From Eubacterium sp. (GTDB lineage Bacteria > Bacillota > Clostridia > Lachnospirales > Lachnospiraceae), in assembly GCA_022796875.1 (NCBI GenBank), contig JAAWJJ010000029.1:1-41182 (forward strand): a stretch of DNA of 41,182 bases. The letters are read 5' to 3'. A model generated the notes under the pieces. It did not search any database. It saw only the letters and a list, made by a program, of their open reading frames with translations, and was not told the DNA's origin. Below, in pieces: positions 7,656 through 16,371 of this stretch. Position 1 is the first letter of the stretch. Each line of letters opens with the position of its first letter. Position numbers and translations under genes: made by a program.

Positions 7656-8514
7656 GGGAACGGTATATCGCCCGCCAAGCGAGGCGCGCAGCCTGATTGT
7701 GCAGGCGACGGTTGGCTGTGCGCATAACAGATGCACATTTTGTACGATGTATAAAGACAAAAAATTTTATGTCAGGGATACGGCGGACATTCTGGCGGAT
7801 TTTGAGGAAGCGGCCAGAATGTATGTCGGACGTATCTCACGTATTTTTCTGGCAGACGGCGATGCGCTGGGAGTGGATACGTCGAAACTGTTGGAAATCC
7901 TCTCGTTTATAAAGGAGAAATTTCCGAATGTGGAAAGGGTCAGCGCTTATGGAACTCCGAAAGACGTGCTGAAAAAGGAAGAATCGGAGCTTACGGCATT
8001 AAAAGACGCCGGATTGAAGATGATCTATATGGGTGCGGAGTCCGGTGACGACGAAGTGCTGCGCCAGGTTGCAAAAGGCGTAACTGCAGCGGAAATTGCA
8101 AAAGCGGGGCAAAAGCTGAAACGCTGCGGCCTGCTTGTTTCGGTAACGTTTATTTCCGGGTTGGGAGGAAAGGCAAGACTTGCCGAACATGCCAGAGAAA
8201 GCGCCCGCCTGGTCAGTCAAATGAATCCGGATTACGTCGGGTTTTTAACGCTGATGCTGGAGGAGGGCGCGCCGATTCTAAAAAGGATTCGGAGCGGTGA
8301 ACTGGAATTGCTCCGTCCGGAAGACATTTTAGAAGAAATGACACTTTTTTTGCAGGAAACAGATTCGCCGGGCACGGTATTCCGTTCTAATCACGCTTCC
8401 AATTACATTATGTTAAAAGGTACTTTGAATCAGGATCGGGAGGCCATGCTGCAGCAGTTGGAACATTTGCGTGAAAGCCGAAGATTCCGTCCGGAAAACG
8501 CAAGAATGTTGTGA
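7645..8514 (+). CDS. Radical SAM protein with CX4CX2C cluster motif
   Basis: A 289-residue protein with a single radical SAM domain and no clear auxiliary cluster. The cluster motif near residue 24 is CAHNRCTFC, giving CX4CX2C instead of the usual CX3CX2C. The following MYKDKKF, the ADGDAL segment near residue 72 and the MGAESGDDEVL block fit Elp3/HemN-like TIM-barrel enzymes of the B12-independent group. The reaction is unknown. The ATG at 7645 lies inside the end of the preceding gene with GGAG-like sequence upstream. The small upstream protein is the best clue to its partner or substrate. Confidence 0.85.
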   Translation: MRYEGTVYRPPSEARSLIVQATVGCAHNRCTFCTMYKDKKFYVRDTADILADFEEAARMYVGRISRIFLADGDALGVDTSKLLEILSFIKEKFPNVERVSAYGTPKDVLKKEESELTALKDAGLKMIYMGAESGDDEVLRQVAKGVTAAEIAKAGQKLKRCGLLVSVTFISGLGGKARLAEHARESARLVSQMNPDYVGFLTLMLEEGAPILKRIRSGELELLRPEDILEEMTLFLQETDSPGTVFRSNHASNYIMLKGTLNQDREAMLQQLEHLRESRRFRPENARML

Positions 8515-8675
8515 GTTTTGACATTATTCACAAAAAAAACAGAAATATTTACAAATAATTCTATTCGAGAAGCCGTTTTTTTTTCAAAAAAGCAAAGACA
8601 AAAGAGAAAAAGGTTGTTAAAATAAGATTATAAATATTAAATTTGTATGAACTATATATTGTGATGTATTTACAG

Positions 8676-8705
8676 GTGCGTGATATAAGAACAGATATCA
8701 CGCAC
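8676..8705. promoter_or_regulatory. Perfect 11-bp dyad upstream of the Na/Pi cotransporter
   Basis: GTGCGTGATAT (8676-8686) and ATATCACGCAC (8695-8705) are perfect reverse complements separated by 8 bases. The dyad ends about 20 bases before the GGAGGA ribosome binding site of the transporter gene. With no T-tract it is better read as an operator or a leader hairpin than as a terminator. The rest of 8515-8737 is AT-rich and holds no gene. Confidence 0.55.
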
Positions 8706-8737
8706 TACGGCTGTCAGAATCTTCGGAGGATTTGGAA

Positions 8738-10369
8738 ATGTCAGTATTTACAATATTTTCACTGCTTGGCGGTGTCGGGTTGTTTTTGTTTGGTATGACA
8801 ATTATGTCTACGGGGCTTAAAAATGCGTGCGGGAATAACCTACAGTCTGTTTTGGAAAAAGCGACGAAAAACAGAGCCCTGGCAATAATGGTCGGTATCG
8901 GCATGACGATGCTGATACAGAGTTCTTCCGCAACCGACGTCATGGTAATTGGTTTTGTAAATTCCGGTTTAATGAAACTGACGCAGGCGATCGGCGTTAT
9001 CATGGGAGCAAATATCGGTACGACGATTACCGCCCAGATTACGGCTTTTAATCTGAGCAACTATACGCCGCTTATTCTGTTTCTCGGTGTAATCCTGTAT
9101 GTATTCGTGAAGCGGACGCTGATTAAGCATATTGGTTCGATCATTATGGGGTTTGGTATGCTGTTTCAGGGTATCATAATCATGAAAGCGGCTATTATCC
9201 CGCTGTCGGATAGTCCAGGATTTATCGGATTTATGGAAACTCTTTCCAATCCGGCGATTGCCCTGCTGTTTGGTATTGTATTTACTGCAATTGTGCAAAG
9301 CTCCTCCTCGTCTATCGTTATTTTCCAGGCATTTGCAGTGGAAGGGCTGTTATCTTATAATATGGCGGTATATTTGGTGATCGGAGCGGCGATCGGTTCC
9401 GTTACGCCGAACCTTCTGGCCTCTCTGACTGCGAACCGGAACGGGAAGCGGACGGCAATGTTAAATTTGATATTTAACCTGATCCGTGCGGGGATACTGA
9501 TATTGGTCATCAACCTGGTTCCGCAGGTACTGACGCTGATCCAGAGCCTGTCGCCGAACGACATCGGACGTCAGATTGCCAATACGCATACGATATTTGC
9601 GATTGTCGCCGTATTGATTGAAGTTCCGTTTGCGGATAAGATTATAACGTTGGCACAGAAAGTAATTCCGGTGAAAGAGGAAGAAACGCGCAAGCTTTCC
9701 GACCGTTCGCTGTTATATTTGAACGTCACGGAGTCTATGCCATGCGCGGTAGCGTTACATCAGGCGCAGATGGAAATTGCCCGGATGGGTCGGTTTGCCA
9801 GCGAAAACCTGCAGTTATCCCTCGATGCCTTTTTTAATATGGAATCCGAAAAAATCGAAGCCGTGAAAGAGCATGAAGAAACCGTCGATATATTGAATCA
9901 GCAAATCGCAGACAAAATGGTGCAGCTCCGCTCCCTGACACTGGGACGGGACGACCTGAAGAAAATATCCATGATGACGATTGCCTGTACGGATATCGAA
10001 CGGTTATCTGATCATGCGGAAAATATTGTGGAGTACATAGATTTGTTAAAAGGAAGAAAAGCGAAACTGTCTTCTTTTTCCATACAGGAATTAAAGGACA
10101 TGTCTGCCGCCGTCATGCGGGCAGTAGATCTGTCGCTGGTTATTTTTGAAAACGATGACTACAGTTATCTGGATCAGCTCGAGAATATTGAAAACAGTAT
10201 TGACAATTATGAAGATACGCTGATTGCAAATCATGTGGAACGTTTGATGAGATCGGACTGCAATCCGGTAGCAGGAGTGGTATTTTCCGATCTGGTAACG
10301 GATCTGGAGCGATGCGGGGATCATGCGATCAATATCGCATATTCTTTAAAAGAGCGGAAGATTTATTAA
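8738..10369 (+). CDS. Na/Pi cotransporter family protein with PhoU-like domain
   Basis: A 543-residue fusion. The first 310 residues hold the duplicated NptA-type transporter repeats, with QSSSATDVMVIGFVNSGL plus GANIGTT in the first repeat and QSSSSSIVIFQAFA in the second. After residue about 340 there is a helical PhoU-like domain (TESMPCAVALHQAQMEIARM, then IACTDIERLSDHAENI and DLVTDLERCGDHAINIAYS). Such proteins move phosphate or another anion with sodium, and the PhoU domain probably gates transport. GGAGGA lies 7 bases before the ATG at 8738. It is monocistronic by position. Confidence 0.93.
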   Translation: MSVFTIFSLLGGVGLFLFGMTIMSTGLKNACGNNLQSVLEKATKNRALAIMVGIGMTMLIQSSSATDVMVIGFVNSGLMKLTQAIGVIMGANIGTTITAQITAFNLSNYTPLILFLGVILYVFVKRTLIKHIGSIIMGFGMLFQGIIIMKAAIIPLSDSPGFIGFMETLSNPAIALLFGIVFTAIVQSSSSSIVIFQAFAVEGLLSYNMAVYLVIGAAIGSVTPNLLASLTANRNGKRTAMLNLIFNLIRAGILILVINLVPQVLTLIQSLSPNDIGRQIANTHTIFAIVAVLIEVPFADKIITLAQKVIPVKEEETRKLSDRSLLYLNVTESMPCAVALHQAQMEIARMGRFASENLQLSLDAFFNMESEKIEAVKEHEETVDILNQQIADKMVQLRSLTLGRDDLKKISMMTIACTDIERLSDHAENIVEYIDLLKGRKAKLSSFSIQELKDMSAAVMRAVDLSLVIFENDDYSYLDQLENIENSIDNYEDTLIANHVERLMRSDCNPVAGVVFSDLVTDLERCGDHAINIAYSLKERKIY

Positions 10370-10440
10370 TTAAAAAAATTTATAAATAAAAATATAAAAA
10401 AACTATAAATAAACCATGAAGCAATTCTAAAAAAAACCTA

Positions 10441-10467
10441 TTCAAAACTTGCTTTCTATGCTATAAT
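10441..10467 (+). promoter_or_regulatory. Extended -10 promoter for the MFS gene
   Basis: TGCTATAAT at 10459-10467 is an extended -10 with a consensus hexamer. TTCAAA at 10441-10446 is a weak -35 with a short 15-bp spacer. The start codon is 66 bases downstream. Confidence 0.6.
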
Positions 10468-10532
10468 TTAATCAATGTTAAAAGGAACGTTTCGGAAACA
10501 GTAAAGTATTTTAAGGAAAAGGAGGCAAGTTT

Positions 10533-11882
10533 ATGGAACAAAACAAGGTAAAAGGCTATGGGGGAAGAGGATGGCTTCTGATTATCTGGATCGCTACGGC
10601 ATTTCTTGCTTATATGGTAATCGGAAATTATCCGCTGAATATTCTGGCAGATTTGTACGGCGGACAGCAGACGTTGTCTACAATTTACACGGTGGCATCG
10701 GTAATTGGCGTTATTGTCCAGCTTGTAGCTTCAGGCTTTATCGGCAGGATGAAGAGCGTTAAGAAGTTCGGCGCTATTATGGGTCTGTTATCTATTATTA
10801 TGTTGCTTGGCATTATGCTCATCCCTGGTTATATTCCGGGACCGACGCAGATGTTGTGGCGTGCCGTATATGGTATTGGTACAGTGCTTTCCGTAATGTA
10901 TGGTACATTTGCAATTTCTATTCTCGTAGGGCAGTGGTTCCCAACCAGAAAAGGCAGCGTTATGGGTATTGCTACCTGTGCGTTCCCTCTTGGAAACGGT
11001 GTCATCGGTCTTTTTGCAGGCGCTGTTTTTGCAGGTGAGCAGCCGAATATCGTCGGCGCGTTTATGCCGTTTTTTATCATTATCCTTGTCGGCTGGATTA
11101 TCGGCCTGATTCTGATTCCGGATTATCCGGAGCAGGTTGGCGCTTATCGTGACAACAACCCGAACATGACTCCAGAAGTGGCAAAAGCTATGATGGAGCA
11201 GGAGATCGAAGACAAGAAGACGACGGTCTGGAAAGCAAACCATACGCTGACTACCCGCGATTTCTGGTTTATAACGATTCCGGCAGGCGCGCTGTTAATG
11301 TTCTCTGTAGGGACGATGACACAGACGAATGCAATTTTGGGCGCTATGGGCGAAGGCCTGAACAAGTTTGGAGGATTTTCAGGCGTTATGATGATGATCT
11401 GTATTTTCGGACTGATCGGCAGTCTTGTGCTCGGATTTATCGATACCAGGATGGGTACGAGAAAGGCTATGGTGATTGCCTGTGTGATCATGTTGATCGC
11501 GGGTATCCTCGGCGCGGTTTCCAGTCCGGAAAAACCGGGACTTCTGGTTGCAGCTCTGATTTGCCTGGCGTTGTTTATGGGCGCGTCGTCTAACTTTACC
11601 GTATCTCTGGCGGCACAGTACTGGCGCCGTGAGGACTTCGGTACAGTATTTGCTTCCGTAAACCCGATTGCGAACCTGCTCAGCGCCTTAGGGCCGATGC
11701 TGATTGCAATCGTTATGATCGCAGCCGGTTACAATGCAATATTTATTGTCATTGCGGTAGTGGGCGTGTTGTCTATCATTTTGATGCTTCTGTTCAGTTC
11801 AAAGCATGTAAAAGAAAAAGACGATGCCTACAGAAGAGCGGCAGGGAAACCTCTCGACAATGCTCTGGAAGGAAGAAAATAG
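10533..11882 (+). CDS. MFS transporter, OFA (oxalate/formate antiporter-like) family
   Basis: A 449-residue transporter with twelve predicted helices and a charged C-terminal tail. The N-terminal half (GQWFPTRKGSVMGIATCAFPLGNG) is typical of the OFA branch, whose members exchange small organic acids. GGAGG lies 9 bases before the ATG. It precedes, on the same strand, the flavoprotein/ene-reductase pair beyond the LysR gene, so it may import or export the cassette's substrate or product. That link is by position only, because a strong terminator follows this gene. Confidence 0.88.
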   Translation: MEQNKVKGYGGRGWLLIIWIATAFLAYMVIGNYPLNILADLYGGQQTLSTIYTVASVIGVIVQLVASGFIGRMKSVKKFGAIMGLLSIIMLLGIMLIPGYIPGPTQMLWRAVYGIGTVLSVMYGTFAISILVGQWFPTRKGSVMGIATCAFPLGNGVIGLFAGAVFAGEQPNIVGAFMPFFIIILVGWIIGLILIPDYPEQVGAYRDNNPNMTPEVAKAMMEQEIEDKKTTVWKANHTLTTRDFWFITIPAGALLMFSVGTMTQTNAILGAMGEGLNKFGGFSGVMMMICIFGLIGSLVLGFIDTRMGTRKAMVIACVIMLIAGILGAVSSPEKPGLLVAALICLALFMGASSNFTVSLAAQYWRREDFGTVFASVNPIANLLSALGPMLIAIVMIAAGYNAIFIVIAVVGVLSIILMLLFSSKHVKEKDDAYRRAAGKPLDNALEGRK

Positions 11883-11930
11883 GAGTGATACGATTTATTG
11901 CCGGATACAATGAAAGTTATGTCCGGCCGG

Positions 11931-11963
11931 AACAGGCGGTGCGTTTGTGCCGCCTGTTTTTTT
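11931..11963 (+). terminator. Rho-independent terminator of the MFS gene
   Basis: AACAGGCGG (11931-11939) pairs perfectly with CCGCCTGTT (11950-11958) and runs into seven consecutive T residues starting within the stem. It works for the plus strand; read in reverse there is no T-tract for the LysR gene. Confidence 0.9.
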
Positions 11964-12004
11964 GCCATAGCGAATGGGTTCCTGTAATCTATCGAGGAAA
12001 TAGT

Positions 12005-12910
12005 TCATAAAAAATCGTCCGGATGTTCCTGTATATATGTCTTGCAGACGTCCAGAAACAGTTCTACGGCCAGATTTTCACTGTCTTCTTTCCAGGCCAG
12101 GGAAGTGCTGATCGAAAGCTGGGATGCGTCCAGGAGCGTATAAGCAAGGTTATTATTCATATATCCTTTCGTACGATAGGGCATAATGGAAACGCCGATT
12201 CCCGATTCAATAGAATAGAGGATTTCTTCGTAAAGATCGCAGGTTTTTATAATACGAGGAGAAAACCCCAGTTGCTGGCATATTTCCAGAATCTGCCGGT
12301 ACATAGTTGCTGCCAGGGTCGGTTTCATGACTATAAAAGGCTCGTTTGCCAATTTGGAATAGTCGATCATCATCTGCTGCAGTACGGGATGGTCTTTTGG
12401 TGTGACGAGGCAGTAGTGGTCGGTCTGGATACTTTTGACGCAAAGACCCGGTATCTGTTTCATATCTTCGGTCAGGGAACAGTAAATATCGCAGACGTCG
12501 TTTCTGGCGTCATTTATGATCTGCGTAGCATTTTTGTGGGAAAGCCGGACTTTTACGTCCGGGTGTTTTTCATGAAAAATACTTAAGATCTGCGGAAGGA
12601 AATTTTTTGTCGGAGACGCCAGGTAGCCAATCCTGACTTCCAGGAGTTTTTCTCTGTTGTGATGAATTTTCCGTTTGGAATTTTCCAGTATCGATATGAT
12701 GCGCCGAGCGTCCTCCAGAAATATTTCACCGGCCTCAGTCAATTCCACGCGGCGGGTATTGCGGCGCAGCAGTTCCGTATTCAGTTCCTGTTCCAGATTT
12801 TTGATCTGGTGGCTGACGCTGGGTTGCGAAACGTAAAATTCCTGAGCGGCAGCGGTAAAATTATTGTGCTTGGCAATGGAGATAAAATATTCCAACTGTT
12901 TGATATCCAT
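12005..12910 (-). CDS. LysR family transcriptional regulator
   Basis: A 301-residue regulator with an N-terminal winged helix-turn-helix (residues 1-60, MDIKQLEYFISIAKHNNFTAAAQ) and a periplasmic-binding-like effector domain after residue about 90. Length and layout are standard for LysR. AGGAG lies 7 bases before the ATG. It is divergent from the iron-sulfur flavoprotein gene, with 131 bp between the two starts. This is the classical arrangement in which LysR proteins control the neighbouring operon in response to a small-molecule substrate. The effector is unknown but is probably the compound handled by the flavoprotein pair. Confidence 0.93.
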   Translation of the reverse strand: MDIKQLEYFISIAKHNNFTAAAQEFYVSQPSVSHQIKNLEQELNTELLRRNTRRVELTEAGEIFLEDARRIISILENSKRKIHHNREKLLEVRIGYLASPTKNFLPQILSIFHEKHPDVKVRLSHKNATQIINDARNDVCDIYCSLTEDMKQIPGLCVKSIQTDHYCLVTPKDHPVLQQMMIDYSKLANEPFIVMKPTLAATMYRQILEICQQLGFSPRIIKTCDLYEEILYSIESGIGVSIMPYRTKGYMNNNLAYTLLDASQLSISTSLAWKEDSENLAVELFLDVCKTYIQEHPDDFL

Positions 12911-12962
12911 ATCCGTCTCCTGTTATTAACTTTCTTTATTAATATTTAGAAAAAATCCGTAT

Positions 12963-12991
12963 TTTACAGGGAGAAATAGTTGTGGTATGAT
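12963..12991 (+). promoter_or_regulatory. Promoter of the flavoprotein/ene-reductase operon
   Basis: TTTACA at 12963-12968 and TATGAT at 12986-12991 are 17 bp apart. Upstream, toward the LysR start, the motif TTATTAA occurs twice (around 12923 and 12935) in an AT-rich stretch that could hold a LysR site. I see no clean T-N11-A dyad there. Confidence 0.5.
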
Positions 12992-13041
12992 TAGGATATC
13001 ATAAAAACAGGAAATATACAATAAAAAGAAAGGGGATTTTT

Positions 13042-13989
13042 ATGGGTTTTCAGGTAATGGGAGTGACTGCTGGAAGGAAAAACAGTAATTCAGAAATTTT
13101 ATTAAAAGAAGCCTTGAAAGTCTGTCAGGACATGGGAGCAGAGGTCAGGATGATCAATTTGAAAGACTATGACATTATTGATTGTAACGGATGTACGTCC
13201 TGTACCATGGGCATGTCGATGGGGAAGCATAGCGGATGTTCCCTGGATAATGCGGACGATAAGAAAAAGATCATGGATGTGATGTTAAACCAGGATGCGG
13301 TTATTTTTTCCGCTCCGACGTATGATTTGATGCCGTCTTCCCTGTTTTTGAAATTTATGCATAGAAATCTGGCTTACGAATCTGCGTTTCTGACTAAAAT
13401 CGGTGCAATTGAAGCAAGGGATCGTGTCGGTGCGCTAATTGCGGTGGGAGGCTCCACACATTCCTGGCAGTCGATGGCGTTGGAATGTATGCAGGCAACG
13501 ACGTTTACCAACAGTTTTAAGATCGTCGATATGTATATGGCAACCCAGGTTCCGGCTCCGGCGCAGGTGTTGTTATATGAGGAAAAACTGGAGCGTGCGC
13601 GAGAGATCGGAAAAAATGTAATGGATGCGCTCCATACGAAGCCGGAAGAACGTAAGTGGCTGGGCGACCCGGATTACGGTTGGTGTCCGAACTGCCACAG
13701 CAATTCCCTGTGCCTTGGAAAGCCTCAGTGGAAAGGCCTGCAGTATCCAATCGAATGCGTAGTGTGCGGTGCAGGCGGCGACCTGGAACGTACGCCGGAC
13801 GGAAAGTGGAAATTTGTCATTGCTTCCAACGGCCTGGAGAGAGACCGTACTACGGAAGAGGGCCGGGGAATCCACTGCGACGAGATCGCAGAAACTCAGG
13901 GAGGTTTTTTTGCAGATCCGCAGAAACGGCAGACAGTAGCGAAAAGGTTGACAAAATATAAGGAGATGCAGTTTAAGGGGTTGGATTAA
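13042..13989 (+). CDS. Iron-sulfur flavoprotein, NADPH-dependent FMN reductase fold
   Basis: A 315-residue flavodoxin-fold protein. The early CNGCTSC block with a later Cys gives C48-X2-C51-X2-C54-X11-C66, the compact Fe-S motif of iron-sulfur flavoproteins. FMN-site residues lie in FSAPTYDLMPSS. The C-terminal third has C215-X2-C218 and C239-X2-C242, which look like a zinc-ribbon or rubredoxin-like module. The protein would pass electrons between reduced cofactors and a partner reductase. It precedes the ene-reductase gene on the same strand by 127 bp. AGGGGA lies just before the ATG. The substrate is unknown. Confidence 0.85.
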   Translation: MGFQVMGVTAGRKNSNSEILLKEALKVCQDMGAEVRMINLKDYDIIDCNGCTSCTMGMSMGKHSGCSLDNADDKKKIMDVMLNQDAVIFSAPTYDLMPSSLFLKFMHRNLAYESAFLTKIGAIEARDRVGALIAVGGSTHSWQSMALECMQATTFTNSFKIVDMYMATQVPAPAQVLLYEEKLERAREIGKNVMDALHTKPEERKWLGDPDYGWCPNCHSNSLCLGKPQWKGLQYPIECVVCGAGGDLERTPDGKWKFVIASNGLERDRTTEEGRGIHCDEIAETQGGFFADPQKRQTVAKRLTKYKEMQFKGLD

Positions 13990-14116
13990 AGCCGCATGGC
14001 AGGAAGTGAAGTATTTTGTAAATATAATAGATAGTTCCCAAAGAGATAGAACGGTATCTGGGGAAAGGGATTATCAGGAAAAACAATGTGAAAAAGATAA
14101 TTAAGGAGGAAACAGC

Positions 14117-16135
14117 ATGGAATTTAAACATTTACTCAGCCCGATGAAAGTGGGCTGCCGCACCTACAAAAACCGTATTGTCAGCGCACCGATGGCGTTC
14201 AGCCTGATCGCGCAGAATCCAATGGCTGCAGAAGTTTCCTACCGGAAGCTGGAAGGACCGGCAAAAGGCGGAAATGCCTGCGTTATCCTGGGGGAAACCG
14301 ACGTGAATTTCAGGGACGCCGTCCGTATTCCGGGATTTAAACCGTTTGACTTTGCAAAGCCGGAAGAAGATATGGATACTTTTCATGCGGTAAAAACATA
14401 TGCCGACCGTATTAAAAAACATGACTGTATCGCGCTGGCGGAACTGGTTCATTGCGGAAAGGAAAAAGTGCCGTTTAACGATAAACAGGAAGCGATCGGA
14501 CCGGTAGAAACGGTAAATTCCGCCGGCGTAAAAGTGCGCGCCATGACAAAAGAGGATATGGACCGCATCGCAAATGATTTCGCAGTAGCCGCGACCTATA
14601 TGCAGAAAGCAGGGTTTGACGGTATTATTGTGCACGGCGGGCATGGATTTATTTTTACGCAGTATCTTTCCCCGTTGATGAATACCCGTACCGACGAGTA
14701 TGGCGGTTCGCTGGAAAATCGTGCAAAATTCCCGATCCAGATTATTAAAGCCATTCGCGAAGCGGTAGGACCGGATTTTCTGTTTGAACTTCGAATTGAT
14801 GGTACCGATCATCAGCCGGGCGGAATCACGCCGGAAGAAACAGGGGAATTTATCCGCATGATAGAACAGTATATCACTTCCGTGCATGTGACCTGCGGCA
14901 TTTATGAAGAATCCGTAAAATCCGGTACGGAATCCAGTATGTTCCATGAACATGGATTGAACATCGGACCGGCTTCCATCATTAAAAAGTATACGTCCCT
15001 TCCGGTTGGAGCGGTAGGCGGAATCAATTCACCGGAGCAGGCGGAAGAGGCTATTGCAAATGGCCTGATTGACTATGTGATTCTGGGACGCCAGATGCTG
15101 GCGGATCCGAATTTCACTCAGAAATGTATCGATAAGGACGAGGCGCAGATCCGCCGCTGCTTAAGATGCTATAAATGTTTCCCGGGTTCCCCGGAAGAAG
15201 GCTATGACGACCTTCCGTTTACCAGCGAGGAACTGGCGGTGTATGTAGGCCATTGTACGATCAATCCGATGGCGCATCTGCCGTTTGATATTGAAAAGCT
15301 TCCACCGGCAGAAAAAGGCGCGCAGAAAGTGCTGGTAATCGGCGGCGGTATCGCGGGTATCCAGGCGGCAATTACCGCGGCAGAACGCGGGCATAAAGTG
15401 ACGCTGGCAGAAAAGACAGATAAACTTGGCGGCCTGCTCTACTTTACCGATGTGGATATCGACAAACCGGACCTGAGGAATTTTAAGGATATGCTGATCC
15501 GCGAACTGAAGCGTCACGACGTGGAAATTCTTATGAATAAAGAGGCGACGCCGGAATTTGTAAAAGAATTTGGCGCAGATGAAATTTTGATTGCGACCGG
15601 TTCCGTTCCGACCTGTCCGCCGATTCCGGGTATCGAACATGCCGCGCAGGCAATGTCCGTATATGACGGAACGTGCAAGCCGGGTAAAAAAGTCGTTATG
15701 ATCGGCGGCGGCCTGGTAGGATGTGAAACAGGGCTGTTCCTGCAAAAAACAGGGCATGAAGTTACGATCGTTGAAATGCTGGACCGTGTGGCAAACGAAT
15801 CGTTCGGCATGTACCGCGAAGCGCTTGTATGGGAGATGGAGAAAAACAATATGGGTATGCTTCCGAAAACGAAATGCCTCGAGATTACGGACCACAGCGT
15901 CAGGATCGAAAATGCCGACGGCGTACAGGAACTGGAGGCAGACACGGTACTCTACGCGCTTGGAATGAAGAGTGTGGACCATTCCGCATTGGAAGCGGCA
16001 GCAGGCGATGCAAAAGTATATGTGATCGGCGATGCGATCAGGCCTGGAAAGGTTGATCAGTGTACGAGAACGGGATATATTGCAGCGCTGAAAATCGGCG
16101 CAAGCGAGGAATCCATTGCGTTTATTCAGGAATAA
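14117..16135 (+). CDS. Flavin/Fe-S ene-reductase (2,4-dienoyl-CoA reductase/BaiCD-like)
   Basis: A 672-residue three-part enzyme. Residues 1-345 are an Old Yellow Enzyme TIM barrel binding FMN; a Cys cluster follows, and residues about 400-672 form two Rossmann folds for FAD and NAD(P) (VLVIGGGIAGIQAAI, VVMIGGGLVGCETGL). The active-site block is VHGGHGFIFTQYLSP, with His173, His176 and Phe178 where E. coli FadH-like enzymes have Tyr. Cluster ligands are spaced C348-X2-C351-X2-C354-X25-C380, unlike the classical CX2CX3CX11C. Relatives reduce enones, dienoyl-CoAs, bile acids, steroids or bilirubin. AGGAGG lies upstream of the ATG. The substrate is not predictable. Confidence 0.9.
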   Translation: MEFKHLLSPMKVGCRTYKNRIVSAPMAFSLIAQNPMAAEVSYRKLEGPAKGGNACVILGETDVNFRDAVRIPGFKPFDFAKPEEDMDTFHAVKTYADRIKKHDCIALAELVHCGKEKVPFNDKQEAIGPVETVNSAGVKVRAMTKEDMDRIANDFAVAATYMQKAGFDGIIVHGGHGFIFTQYLSPLMNTRTDEYGGSLENRAKFPIQIIKAIREAVGPDFLFELRIDGTDHQPGGITPEETGEFIRMIEQYITSVHVTCGIYEESVKSGTESSMFHEHGLNIGPASIIKKYTSLPVGAVGGINSPEQAEEAIANGLIDYVILGRQMLADPNFTQKCIDKDEAQIRRCLRCYKCFPGSPEEGYDDLPFTSEELAVYVGHCTINPMAHLPFDIEKLPPAEKGAQKVLVIGGGIAGIQAAITAAERGHKVTLAEKTDKLGGLLYFTDVDIDKPDLRNFKDMLIRELKRHDVEILMNKEATPEFVKEFGADEILIATGSVPTCPPIPGIEHAAQAMSVYDGTCKPGKKVVMIGGGLVGCETGLFLQKTGHEVTIVEMLDRVANESFGMYREALVWEMEKNNMGMLPKTKCLEITDHSVRIENADGVQELEADTVLYALGMKSVDHSALEAAAGDAKVYVIGDAIRPGKVDQCTRTGYIAALKIGASEESIAFIQE

Positions 16136-16179
16136 GCATTTATTCGGAAAAAAAGAGGAAAAATAAAATAGACGGAATG

Positions 16180-16226
16180 AACCAGTGGGAAGTTGATGAA
16201 AGTCGGCTTCCCGCTGGTTGCATTTT
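16180..16226 (+). terminator. Terminator of the ene-reductase operon
   Basis: A 13-bp stem, AACCAGTGGGAAG (16180-16192) with CTTCCCGCTGGTT (16207-16219), contains one wobble pair and a 14-base loop. It is followed by GCATTTT. It marks the end of the reductive cassette. Confidence 0.8.
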
Positions 16227-16371
16227 CAGTATACACATTTTTATGGTTTTCTGTTATCATGCGGTTAGTATTTTTATAATATTGTGTTGAACCTGCTATA
16301 CAGTAGAGGGAAATAGTGAAAATTGTTTCAGAAAACTATAAAACTATGAAATGAGGAGGCGTACGGCGAAT

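Noticed and set aside
14132-14953. Long minus-strand frame inside the ene-reductase gene
   Set aside because: It is a shadow of a strongly coding gene; its residues match no family.
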